Below, in pieces: positions 9,053 to 16,663 of a stretch of DNA of 36,187 nt. Source of the DNA: Candidatus Cryptobacteroides excrementavium (GTDB lineage Bacteria; Bacteroidota; Bacteroidia; Bacteroidales; UBA932); the NCBI GenBank assembly GCA_017695025.1, contig JADILX010000125.1, forward strand, positions 1 through 36,187. Reading direction: 5' to 3'. The notes beneath the pieces are model-generated. The model was not told the origin of the DNA and searched no databases. It saw nothing but the letters and a program-made list of their open reading frames with translations. Each line of letters begins with the position of its first letter. The first letter of the stretch is position 1. Position numbers and translations under genes: made by a program.

Positions 9053-10426
9053 ATGAGCCTATACAGTTTTTACAGAATCAGCAAGCCCTCGGCTGAAAAA
9101 GTGCCTCCGCAGGAGGTAGACAGTACCTATAGGAAAATACGGTCCAGAACATTCTGGGGGGCAGTGGTGGCATACAGCCTGTACTATGTCTGCCGGCTGA
9201 GCCTGAGTATTGTCAAGCAGCCTCTCATCGACGGCGGGATATTCACTGCCGGCCAACTCGGAGTAATCGGTTCTTCCCTGCTTTTCGTCTATGCCGTCGG
9301 AAAATTTATGAACGGCTTCATAGCGGATTATTGCAATATAAAACGGTTCATGGCCACGGGGCTGCTAGTATCGGCAGTGGCCAATCTTCTTCTCGGCCTT
9401 CTCGGCCTGTTCCATGGGGCATCAGGGACAGTTTCTGCGGTGTTTTTCGTATCGTTTGCCGTACTGTGGGGGATTAACGGCTGGGTACAGTCCATGGGGT
9501 CGCCACCGGGCATTATCAGTCTGTCCCGCTGGTTCCCGCTTTCCAGGAGAGGTACCTACTACAGTTTCTTCTGTTCCAGTCCATATCTCGGCGAGTTCCT
9601 TTCATTCATCATTGTCGGTCTCATTGTAGGTGCCTTAGGATGGCAGTACGGGTTTATATTCGCCTCTCTCGGCGGCTTTGCCGGAGCAGCAATAATCATT
9701 TTCTTTGTGAGTGACACTCCTGAGAGCAAGGGGCTCCCGTCAGTCCAGGAACTTTCAGGGGAAGAGATGAAGGCAGAAGACAGGATGAGGACTGTCGAGA
9801 CACAGAAATCTGTGCTCAGGCATCCCGGCATCTGGATTATAGCCGCATCCAGTGCCTTTGTCTATATAGCCAAGTACGCCATCGCCAACTGGGGCGTGCT
9901 TTTCCTGCAGAAGGAGAAGGCATTCTCCCTGGAGTCTGCCACGCAGATAATAGCCTTTTCCGCGGCCCTCGGTGTGCTCGGCACCATCCTGGCCGGCTGG
10001 CTTTCTGACAAGGTGTTTAAAGGCAGCCGGGTCATTCCGGTGATTATTTCCGGTCTTCTGAGTTTCATCTCTTTTGCCCTTTTCCTTTTTGCCGGAGGGG
10101 GATATGTCGCCAACATCATCTATGTGTCTATGTTCAGCCTTGCTGTAGGTGTGCTCTATTGTATAATTGCCGGACTTATGGCCATGGACATCGTGCCGAG
10201 AAAGGCCACAGGGGCGGCGTTGGGTATTGTCGGTATATCGAGTTATGTCGCTGCCGGCATCCAGGACATTGCCAGCGGCTATCTGATACAGGGCTATACT
10301 GAGGGAGCAGCGGATATGGCGGATGCGGTCTACAACTTTACTCCGGTTTCGCTCTTCTGGCTTTTTGCCATGTTCGTCGCATTTGTTCTGCCGGTCGTCA
10401 CCTGGAACAGGATGAAAAAAGTATGA
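9053..10426 (+). CDS. MFS transporter, organophosphate:phosphate antiporter (GlpT/UhpT/UhpC-like) type
   Basis: 457 aa, about 12 TM; YSLYYVCRLSLSIVKQPL, GINGWVQSMGSPPGIISLSRWFPLSRRGTYYS and FFVSDTPESKGLP resemble OPA-family members. Confidence 0.85.
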   Translation: MSLYSFYRISKPSAEKVPPQEVDSTYRKIRSRTFWGAVVAYSLYYVCRLSLSIVKQPLIDGGIFTAGQLGVIGSSLLFVYAVGKFMNGFIADYCNIKRFMATGLLVSAVANLLLGLLGLFHGASGTVSAVFFVSFAVLWGINGWVQSMGSPPGIISLSRWFPLSRRGTYYSFFCSSPYLGEFLSFIIVGLIVGALGWQYGFIFASLGGFAGAAIIIFFVSDTPESKGLPSVQELSGEEMKAEDRMRTVETQKSVLRHPGIWIIAASSAFVYIAKYAIANWGVLFLQKEKAFSLESATQIIAFSAALGVLGTILAGWLSDKVFKGSRVIPVIISGLLSFISFALFLFAGGGYVANIIYVSMFSLAVGVLYCIIAGLMAMDIVPRKATGAALGIVGISSYVAAGIQDIASGYLIQGYTEGAADMADAVYNFTPVSLFWLFAMFVAFVLPVVTWNRMKKV

Positions 10427-10431
10427 TTGTA

Positions 10432-10439
10432 TATATTTG
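10432..10439 (+). promoter_or_regulatory. -7 element candidate upstream of malQ
   Basis: TATATTTG matches TAnnTTTG; no good -33 TTG at the usual spacing, so tentative. Confidence 0.3.
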
Positions 10440-10454
10440 AAAAAAACTTCAACC

Positions 10455-12794
10455 ATGAAATTGATAACACATGTAGAATATAAGACTGTCTGGGGACAGG
10501 ATCTTTTTCTCAGATGGAATGACCGGCTGTTCCCCATGACATATTCCGGGGAAGGGGTCTGGTCTGCGGCCATTGACCGGCTTAAGGCCGGCCAGGCTGT
10601 CGAGTATCGCTATGAGGTGCATTCAGGAGGGGTGTGCATACGTTCCGAGTGGGCTTCACATAAGGCGGTACTGCCTTCTTCTGAGTCAAGGTCCGGATGT
10701 GTTGAACTGCAGGACTGCTGGCACGATGTCCCGGAAGACCTGCCTCTGCATTCATCTCCGTTTGCCGAAGGTGTGTTCCGGCTTGATGGCAGCCGCCCAT
10801 GGAAAGCAGCCGGTACAGCCATCCCGGTATTTTCATTGCGCTCCGGGCAGGGTTTCGGTATCGGTGAGTTCAACGACCTGAAACTTCTTGTCGACTGGGC
10901 CGCTCTGACCGGCCAGAAGATTATCCAGATTCTTCCTGTGAATGATACTACAATGACAGGGACATGGGAAGATTCATATCCGTATAATGCCAACTCGAGT
11001 TTTGCCCTGCATCCGCAGTTCATCCATCTGCCTGCCGCAGGGGTCGGGGAGGACGAGGAATATGTGCGTCTGAAGGATGAACTGAACTCTCTTCCGGAGG
11101 TGGACTATGAAAGGGTCAACAGGGAGAAGCACAGGCTTCTGAGAAGAGCCTTTGATGTCTGTGGCGCCAAAGTGCAGGCAGAGTCGGCTTACAGAAGGTT
11201 TGTCAGGGACAACTCTTCCTGGCTTCTCCCATATGCGGCATTCTGCGTGCTGAGAGATGAGTTCGGGACAGCGGATTTCTCCCTCTGGAAACGTGCCGGT
11301 GTCTCCGGAAAATCCATGTCAGGCAAGGCGCGGGACGGGAAAGTGCCGGAGGACTTTTCCGTATATGATGAAAGTGCTGTAAAAAAATACTCGCAGCAGC
11401 ATAAGAAAGAGATTGGTTATTATTGCTTTGTGCAGTACCAGTTGCATCTGCAGTTGCTGGAGGCAAGAGACTATGCCAGGTCGAAAGGGATAGTGTTCAA
11501 GGGAGACCTTCCTATCGGGGTGAGCCGCACGAGTGCAGATGCATGGGTGGACAGGAGGCTGTTCAAAATGGACTCCCAGGCGGGCGCACCGCCGGACGCA
11601 TTCTCTACCGAGGGTCAGAACTGGGGGCTTCCGACCTATGACTGGGATGAGATGTCGAAGGACGGGTATTCATGGTGGAAATCGCGGCTGAGGAGCATGT
11701 CGCAGTATTTTGATGCTTTCAGGATAGACCACATACTCGGTTTTTTCCGTATCTGGGAGATTCCGATGACTGCTGTCCATGGACTTCTGGGCCATTTCAA
11801 TCCTGCCTTGCCGTATTCATCTGAAGAACTCGGCCGTCTCGGTTTCGACATGGAGGACGGGAAATACTCAGAGCCTTATGCAGACGGCTTCCTTGTGGAT
11901 GGCATTTTCGGTGAATATGCGGAAGAAGTGAGGAAGAAGTGCATGAAAGACGGAAAACTGAAGAAAGGGTATTCTACACAGAGAAAGGTCCTTGAGAAAT
12001 TCCCGGGCAATGACAGCAGGTCGCGTGTCCTCAGGGAAGGTCTCATGCATCTTCTGGACAATGTCCTCTTTGTGCCGGATCCTCACCGTAAAGGCTACTG
12101 GCACCCACGGATAGCAGCCCAGTATACATATGCCTATTCCCTTCTTGACGAGTATCGCCGCCGTGCATTCGACAGGCTGTATGACGACTTCTTCTATAGC
12201 AGGCACAATGCATTCTGGAAAGAGTCTGCCATGAGAAAACTGCCGTCTCTCCTTTCTGCTACAGGGATGCTCGCCTGCGGAGAGGATCTCGGAATGATTC
12301 CCGGCTGTGTGCCTGATGTCATGAAGGAATACAGCATTCTTTCGCTGGAGATACAGCGTATGCCGAAAGACCCGCGGCAGACGTTTGCCGACCCGGCCCT
12401 GTATCCGTATTGCTCTGTCTGCACGACATCTACCCATGACATGCCGCCTCTGAGGGCCTGGTGGGAAGAAGACAGGGCTGTGACAGCGCGTTTCTGGCAT
12501 GAGGTGCTCGGCGGGGAGGGCGATGCCCCGTGGTTCTGCGAGCCATGGATATGCCGGCGTATTGTCGGGATGCATCTCGGATCGCCTGCCATGCTGGCCA
12601 TTCTTCCTCTGCAGGACTGGCTTTCAATGGACGGGGACCTCAGGCTTGAGGACCCGTCGAAAGAACGTATCAATGTGCCTGCAATACCCCGTTATTACTG
12701 GCGCTATCGCATGCATCTTACTCTGGAAAGTCTTCTCGGGCAGAGTGATTTCAATGCTTTGGTGAAAGATATGGTCTTGTCATCCGGCAGATAG
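10455..12794 (+). CDS. malQ: 4-alpha-glucanotransferase (GH77) with an N-terminal CBM20-like domain
   Basis: N-terminus VEYKTVWGQDLFLRWND...FPMTYSGEGVWSAAI is CBM20-like. GH77 regions: SLRSGQGFGIGEFNDLKLLVDWAALTGQKIIQILPVNDT, YFDAFRIDHILGFFRIWEIP, LACGEDLGMIP, TSTHDMPPLRAWWEED. ATG at 10455 preferred over the TTG at 10437. Confidence 0.93.
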   Translation: MKLITHVEYKTVWGQDLFLRWNDRLFPMTYSGEGVWSAAIDRLKAGQAVEYRYEVHSGGVCIRSEWASHKAVLPSSESRSGCVELQDCWHDVPEDLPLHSSPFAEGVFRLDGSRPWKAAGTAIPVFSLRSGQGFGIGEFNDLKLLVDWAALTGQKIIQILPVNDTTMTGTWEDSYPYNANSSFALHPQFIHLPAAGVGEDEEYVRLKDELNSLPEVDYERVNREKHRLLRRAFDVCGAKVQAESAYRRFVRDNSSWLLPYAAFCVLRDEFGTADFSLWKRAGVSGKSMSGKARDGKVPEDFSVYDESAVKKYSQQHKKEIGYYCFVQYQLHLQLLEARDYARSKGIVFKGDLPIGVSRTSADAWVDRRLFKMDSQAGAPPDAFSTEGQNWGLPTYDWDEMSKDGYSWWKSRLRSMSQYFDAFRIDHILGFFRIWEIPMTAVHGLLGHFNPALPYSSEELGRLGFDMEDGKYSEPYADGFLVDGIFGEYAEEVRKKCMKDGKLKKGYSTQRKVLEKFPGNDSRSRVLREGLMHLLDNVLFVPDPHRKGYWHPRIAAQYTYAYSLLDEYRRRAFDRLYDDFFYSRHNAFWKESAMRKLPSLLSATGMLACGEDLGMIPGCVPDVMKEYSILSLEIQRMPKDPRQTFADPALYPYCSVCTTSTHDMPPLRAWWEEDRAVTARFWHEVLGGEGDAPWFCEPWICRRIVGMHLGSPAMLAILPLQDWLSMDGDLRLEDPSKERINVPAIPRYYWRYRMHLTLESLLGQSDFNALVKDMVLSSGR

Positions 12795-12809
12795 ACATCT
12801 GTCCGGATG
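12781..12809. terminator. Stem-loop at the malQ/response-regulator convergent junction
   Basis: CATCCGG-CAGAT-agac-ATCTG-t-CCGGATG: 12 bp with one bulge and a 4-nt loop; overlaps the malQ stop codon; no T-run. Confidence 0.4.
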
Positions 12810-12832
12810 TCTGGCACATGACAACAGAAATA

Positions 12833-13591
12833 CTACCGGCCTTCGAGCCAGCGGAGGAAATCTTCGGTGCGTGACCGGCTTACCATCATCTCGACAGGAC
12901 TTGCGGGGGCGGATTCTATCTTGAGTCTGCTCCCGATTTTCATTATACTCGAAATAGCCTGCATGGAAATGATGCAGTTGCGTGATATCCGGAAGAATTT
13001 TTGCGGATTGAGCTGGTCCATGGCTATGTCGAGAGAGAAATCGACTACATATTTCCTGCCTTTGAATGTAACAAGCCATGTCGTCTTGTCCTCAGAGTAG
13101 AACCATGCTATTTCGTCTGTCTTTACAGGGACAATGGTGTCGTTGATTTTCACAAGGAACCTCTCTTTTGCATGTCTCGGGGCTGTATCATGAAGAAGCC
13201 CTTTCTCCGGACGCGGACCCGGCACTCCTTTTGAGATTCTGGAGATGCATCTTTCCATGGCTCTTTTCAGGGCCTGCTCATCTACCGGTTTCAGCAGATA
13301 GTCGATGCTTTCCACCTCGAATGCCTTCACGGCATAACTGTCGTAGGCTGTGGTCATTATCACATTTGCCCTGATGTCGGTCTGGCTGAAGATGTCGAAA
13401 CAGGTGCCGTCTGAAAGTTCCACGTCCATGAAGATGACGTCGGCCCTGTTTTCCGGCTGGCCAAGCCACCTGAGAGTTTCTGTCACAGACCCGGTCTCTC
13501 CCGCAATTGTCACATCCGGGTATAGCCTTTTAAGTGTGTTGGCAAGACTTTTCCTTGCCATCAGTTCGTCTTCGACTATCAATATGTTCAT
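12833..13591 (-). CDS. LytTR-family response regulator
   Basis: Receiver MNILIVEDELMARKSL...VIFMDVEL...DYLLKPVDEQAL; C-terminal LytTR FLVKINDTIVPVKTDEIAWFYSEDKTTWLVTFKGRKYVVDFSLDIAMDQLNPQKFFRISRNCIIS. Confidence 0.95.
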   Translation of the reverse strand: MNILIVEDELMARKSLANTLKRLYPDVTIAGETGSVTETLRWLGQPENRADVIFMDVELSDGTCFDIFSQTDIRANVIMTTAYDSYAVKAFEVESIDYLLKPVDEQALKRAMERCISRISKGVPGPRPEKGLLHDTAPRHAKERFLVKINDTIVPVKTDEIAWFYSEDKTTWLVTFKGRKYVVDFSLDIAMDQLNPQKFFRISRNCIISMQAISSIMKIGSRLKIESAPASPVEMMVSRSRTEDFLRWLEGR

Positions 13592-13595
13592 CTCA

Positions 13596-15029
13596 TCAGA
13601 CAGTTAAAGGGTTGTTGTCAAGCAAAGGTATTGTCACTTTAAATTCATGGTCGTCGCACAGGATTTCTATCTCCTTGCCGGACATGAATCTGTATTGTTC
13701 CTGCAGATAGCGGAGCCCTACTTTGGTCGTGGGCCCGGCGCTTACTTTTGGGCGGCGGATGTTGGAAACGGACAGATGTCCCTCCCCGGCGGCAATCCTT
13801 ATCTGCAGCATCCCGTCCCCTCCCACGCGGTTGTGCTTTATGGCATTTTCTATCAGCATCTGTATTGAGCATGGGATTACATGTTTCCGGCATCCGAGGT
13901 CTTCGGGTATGTCGGTCACAACGCAGAATCCGTCTCCGAACCGTTCTTTCAGCAAGTCTACATACATTCCGACAAAGGTCATCTCGTCTTTCAGCGGGAC
14001 GCTCTTGCTGTCGTTCCGTAGCATGTATCTGTAGATGCATGCAAGTTTGTGTATATATGAACTGGCATGTTCTGTCTGGCCGTCCTGCACGAGGCAGTCC
14101 AGGATGTTGAGGGAGTTGAAAAGGAAGTGCGGATTGACCTGCCTGCGGAGTTGTTCATACTGGAACTGTGCATAGTCGGCTTTCCCTTTGGCTTCATACA
14201 TCGCGCTTCTTGTCTCAAGCGCATAGTCGATCATGTATACTATGGAATAGCATATCAGATATAGGGCGAGTGCCGCGACAAAGAGTTGCATGAATCTCTG
14301 GGCCGAGAAAGGCACTGATGTGTCCTCTGCGAAGATCCCTGTCCCTGCGGCAACGGCCATGGCCGAGGAAGTGGCGATGGCGGAGAGAAGTGTGGCGGCT
14401 GTCTTTGCAAGGGAGGACCAGTTGCGGCATTTTGTACGCAGGTATCTGACTGTAAGGATGACAAGGCACAGTATCATGACCAGTATCCAGGAATTTGAGA
14501 AGATACTGTCGGCTATTGTCAGTACATTGTCATCATATATCCAGTTGCTGGAGAAGGGAAGTGTCAGCATCATGCGGAACAGCAGTACGATGGCGAGTGC
14601 GCATGCCAGCCATAGTATGTGCTGTTTCCTGATGGTTTTGCCGGGGGGGGCATGTTTCCCTGTATTGTCCGATGTCTGCTGTCTGGAGTTTCGGCTGAAG
14701 ACAGTCAGGAACCCGAAGATGCCCCATCCGATGATTTCCGTTGTTGCAAATGTTGCCAGGGAATGTATGAGCAGTTCAGAGCCGGAGACCAGCGACAGGA
14801 GTCTGGCCCCTGATGTACCGAGCAGAAATCCGAGGACATTGGTCACGATGACTCCGGCTGCTGTCAGTTCGACTTTTGCTCCCAGCCGGATACCCAGCAG
14901 AACAACCATCATGATGGTCAGCAGGGTAAGCCATATCTCATCCGACACCCCGGTGTAGCGGCAGACCAGTACGGTCGCCACATGCAGCAGTGCGAACAGA
15001 TGTATTGTCTTGTCTACCCCGGCTTTCAT
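13596..15029 (-). CDS. LytS-type sensor histidine kinase (His_kinase/PF06580 type), multi-TM
   Basis: QLRRQVNPHFLFNSLNILD (H box), IQMLIENAIKHN (N box), KVGLRYLQEQYRFMSGKEIEI; several N-terminal TM segments; 4 nt upstream of the regulator gene. Confidence 0.93.
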   Translation of the reverse strand: MKAGVDKTIHLFALLHVATVLVCRYTGVSDEIWLTLLTIMMVVLLGIRLGAKVELTAAGVIVTNVLGFLLGTSGARLLSLVSGSELLIHSLATFATTEIIGWGIFGFLTVFSRNSRQQTSDNTGKHAPPGKTIRKQHILWLACALAIVLLFRMMLTLPFSSNWIYDDNVLTIADSIFSNSWILVMILCLVILTVRYLRTKCRNWSSLAKTAATLLSAIATSSAMAVAAGTGIFAEDTSVPFSAQRFMQLFVAALALYLICYSIVYMIDYALETRSAMYEAKGKADYAQFQYEQLRRQVNPHFLFNSLNILDCLVQDGQTEHASSYIHKLACIYRYMLRNDSKSVPLKDEMTFVGMYVDLLKERFGDGFCVVTDIPEDLGCRKHVIPCSIQMLIENAIKHNRVGGDGMLQIRIAAGEGHLSVSNIRRPKVSAGPTTKVGLRYLQEQYRFMSGKEIEILCDDHEFKVTIPLLDNNPLTV

Positions 15030-15050
15030 TTTTTTTCAGTCTTGTGGCTT

Positions 15051-15080
15051 CAAATTTAGACTTTTTCAGCGTAAGGGCAA
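15051..15080 (-). promoter_or_regulatory. Bacteroidota promoter for the histidine kinase-response regulator operon
   Basis: Minus strand TTG (15080-15078)-N19-TAAATTTG (15058-15051); ATG at 15029 gives a short leader. Confidence 0.7.
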
Positions 15081-15173
15081 AAATCAATTTGATTTCATCC
15101 TTAAAATATCACCGTTCGTCACATCTTTTTATCCGCTCGTCTTTCTGCTTTTTTATATGGTGCCGACAATTTA

Positions 15174-15181
15174 TATTTTTG
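15174..15181 (+). promoter_or_regulatory. -7 element candidate for the MFS-sus operon
   Basis: TATTTTTG matches TAnnTTTG, 28 nt upstream of the ATG at 15210; no canonical TTG -33 at the expected spacing, which could fit an activator-dependent promoter. Confidence 0.5.
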
Positions 15182-15209
15182 TCTCACCACATTAATTGAA
15201 GACACTGAA

Positions 15210-16631
15210 ATGAAAAAGCCAAGGTTGTCTTTCGGACAGATCTGGAATCTCAGTTTCGGATTTCTGGGCGTGCAGATAGGATATTCACTGCAGAATTCCA
15301 ACACATCCTCGATTTTCGAGTCATTAGGTGCAGATGTCAGCCACCTGAGTTATTTCTGGCTGGCGGCTCCGCTTGCCGGCATGATCATACAGCCCATTGT
15401 CGGCATGTTTTCTGACGGGACCTGGACAAGGTTCGGCCGGAGAATCCCGTATATTCTTGGAGGGGCGCTTGTCTCGACTGTCGCCCTGCTCCTTATGCCC
15501 AACTGCCCGGTGCTTCTGGCTATTGCCCCTCTGGCAATGGGGGCGTTCATCCTCCTTTTCATGGATCTTTCGTTCAATGTGACCATGCAGCCGTTCCGGG
15601 CTCTCGTGGCGGATATGCTGGATGATTCCCAGAAGACGCAGGGATATGTGGTGCAGACTTTTCTGATCAATCTCGGTGCCGTGATCGGGGCATTCCTCCC
15701 GCTGATGATGACGTGGTTCGGAGTCCCGGACGAGGCTGCTCCAGGCCAGGTGTCGAGGCATATTGCATATTCATACTATGCAGGAGGCATCATCCTCCTT
15801 CTGACTGTGCTTGTTACTTCGTTCAAAACCAAGGAATATCCTCCACAGGAGTTTGCTGAATACAACGGTCTTGACTGTGAGCCGGGCAAGGGAGACGGTG
15901 CAGAAGTCCATTCTGCCGGAGAAGACCATCCTGCCGGAGAAGGTATCCCGCAGGCAGCAGGTCCTGACAAGAAGCCGGGATTCCTGTCGCTCATGCGAAA
16001 TATCCCGAAGGTGATGCTCCAGTTGGGGGTGGTCCAGTTTTTCTCATGGGCTGCGCTTTTTCTCATGTGGACCTATCTGAAACCGGCAATTACAGGGGTC
16101 GTTACTGACCCGGCGACAGGACAGGTGCTTTCTGACGGGGCGACACAGACATGGGTGGGCGTTCTGAACGGCATATATCCGATACCGGCATGTCTGGTGT
16201 CCATTTTCCTGGGCCGCATAGCCGCAAGATACGGCAATAAGACTGTATATGCCCTATGTCTTCTTTGCGGGGCACTTGGCTTTGCCGGACTGATGTTCAT
16301 TCACAACCAGTATCTGATGATGCTGCCTATGGTTGGAATCGGCATAGCATGGGCCGGCATTCTCGCAATGCCGTACTCCATACTTTCCCGGGGTGTGGAT
16401 GCCAGAAGCATGGGCGCATATATGGGAATATTCAATTTTACCATTACAATCCCCCAGATTGTCATCGGGCTTACCGGCGGACTGATAGTGAAACAGGCTT
16501 TTGGCTCTGATGCAGGTCTCATGCTGGGGCTTGCCTCCGTCTTCATGCTCTTCGCGGCAATATCAGTTGCCTTTGTGCGCCAGACGGATTCCGGTCAGGC
16601 GTGCCATGTTACAGAGAAGAAACAGTTATGA
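15210..16631 (+). CDS. MFS sugar transporter (GPH/SLC45-like, maltose-type)
   Basis: LSFGQIWNLSFGFLGVQIGYSLQNSNTSSIFESLGAD, PIVGMFSDGTWTRFGRRIPYILGGAL, FRALVADMLDDSQKTQGYVVQTFLINLGAVIGA; SLC45/GPH-like MFS features. Confidence 0.88.
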   Translation: MKKPRLSFGQIWNLSFGFLGVQIGYSLQNSNTSSIFESLGADVSHLSYFWLAAPLAGMIIQPIVGMFSDGTWTRFGRRIPYILGGALVSTVALLLMPNCPVLLAIAPLAMGAFILLFMDLSFNVTMQPFRALVADMLDDSQKTQGYVVQTFLINLGAVIGAFLPLMMTWFGVPDEAAPGQVSRHIAYSYYAGGIILLLTVLVTSFKTKEYPPQEFAEYNGLDCEPGKGDGAEVHSAGEDHPAGEGIPQAAGPDKKPGFLSLMRNIPKVMLQLGVVQFFSWAALFLMWTYLKPAITGVVTDPATGQVLSDGATQTWVGVLNGIYPIPACLVSIFLGRIAARYGNKTVYALCLLCGALGFAGLMFIHNQYLMMLPMVGIGIAWAGILAMPYSILSRGVDARSMGAYMGIFNFTITIPQIVIGLTGGLIVKQAFGSDAGLMLGLASVFMLFAAISVAFVRQTDSGQACHVTEKKQL

Positions 16632-16663
16632 TACATTTTTAAAAATAATATTATAATAACCCT

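Noticed and set aside
9755-10573. 272 aa minus-strand ORF
   Set aside because: Antisense shadow of the OPA-type MFS gene, extending into malQ; no domain signal.
11868-12673. 235 aa and 159 aa minus-strand ORFs
   Set aside because: Antisense to the GH77 catalytic domain; no signal peptide or motifs.
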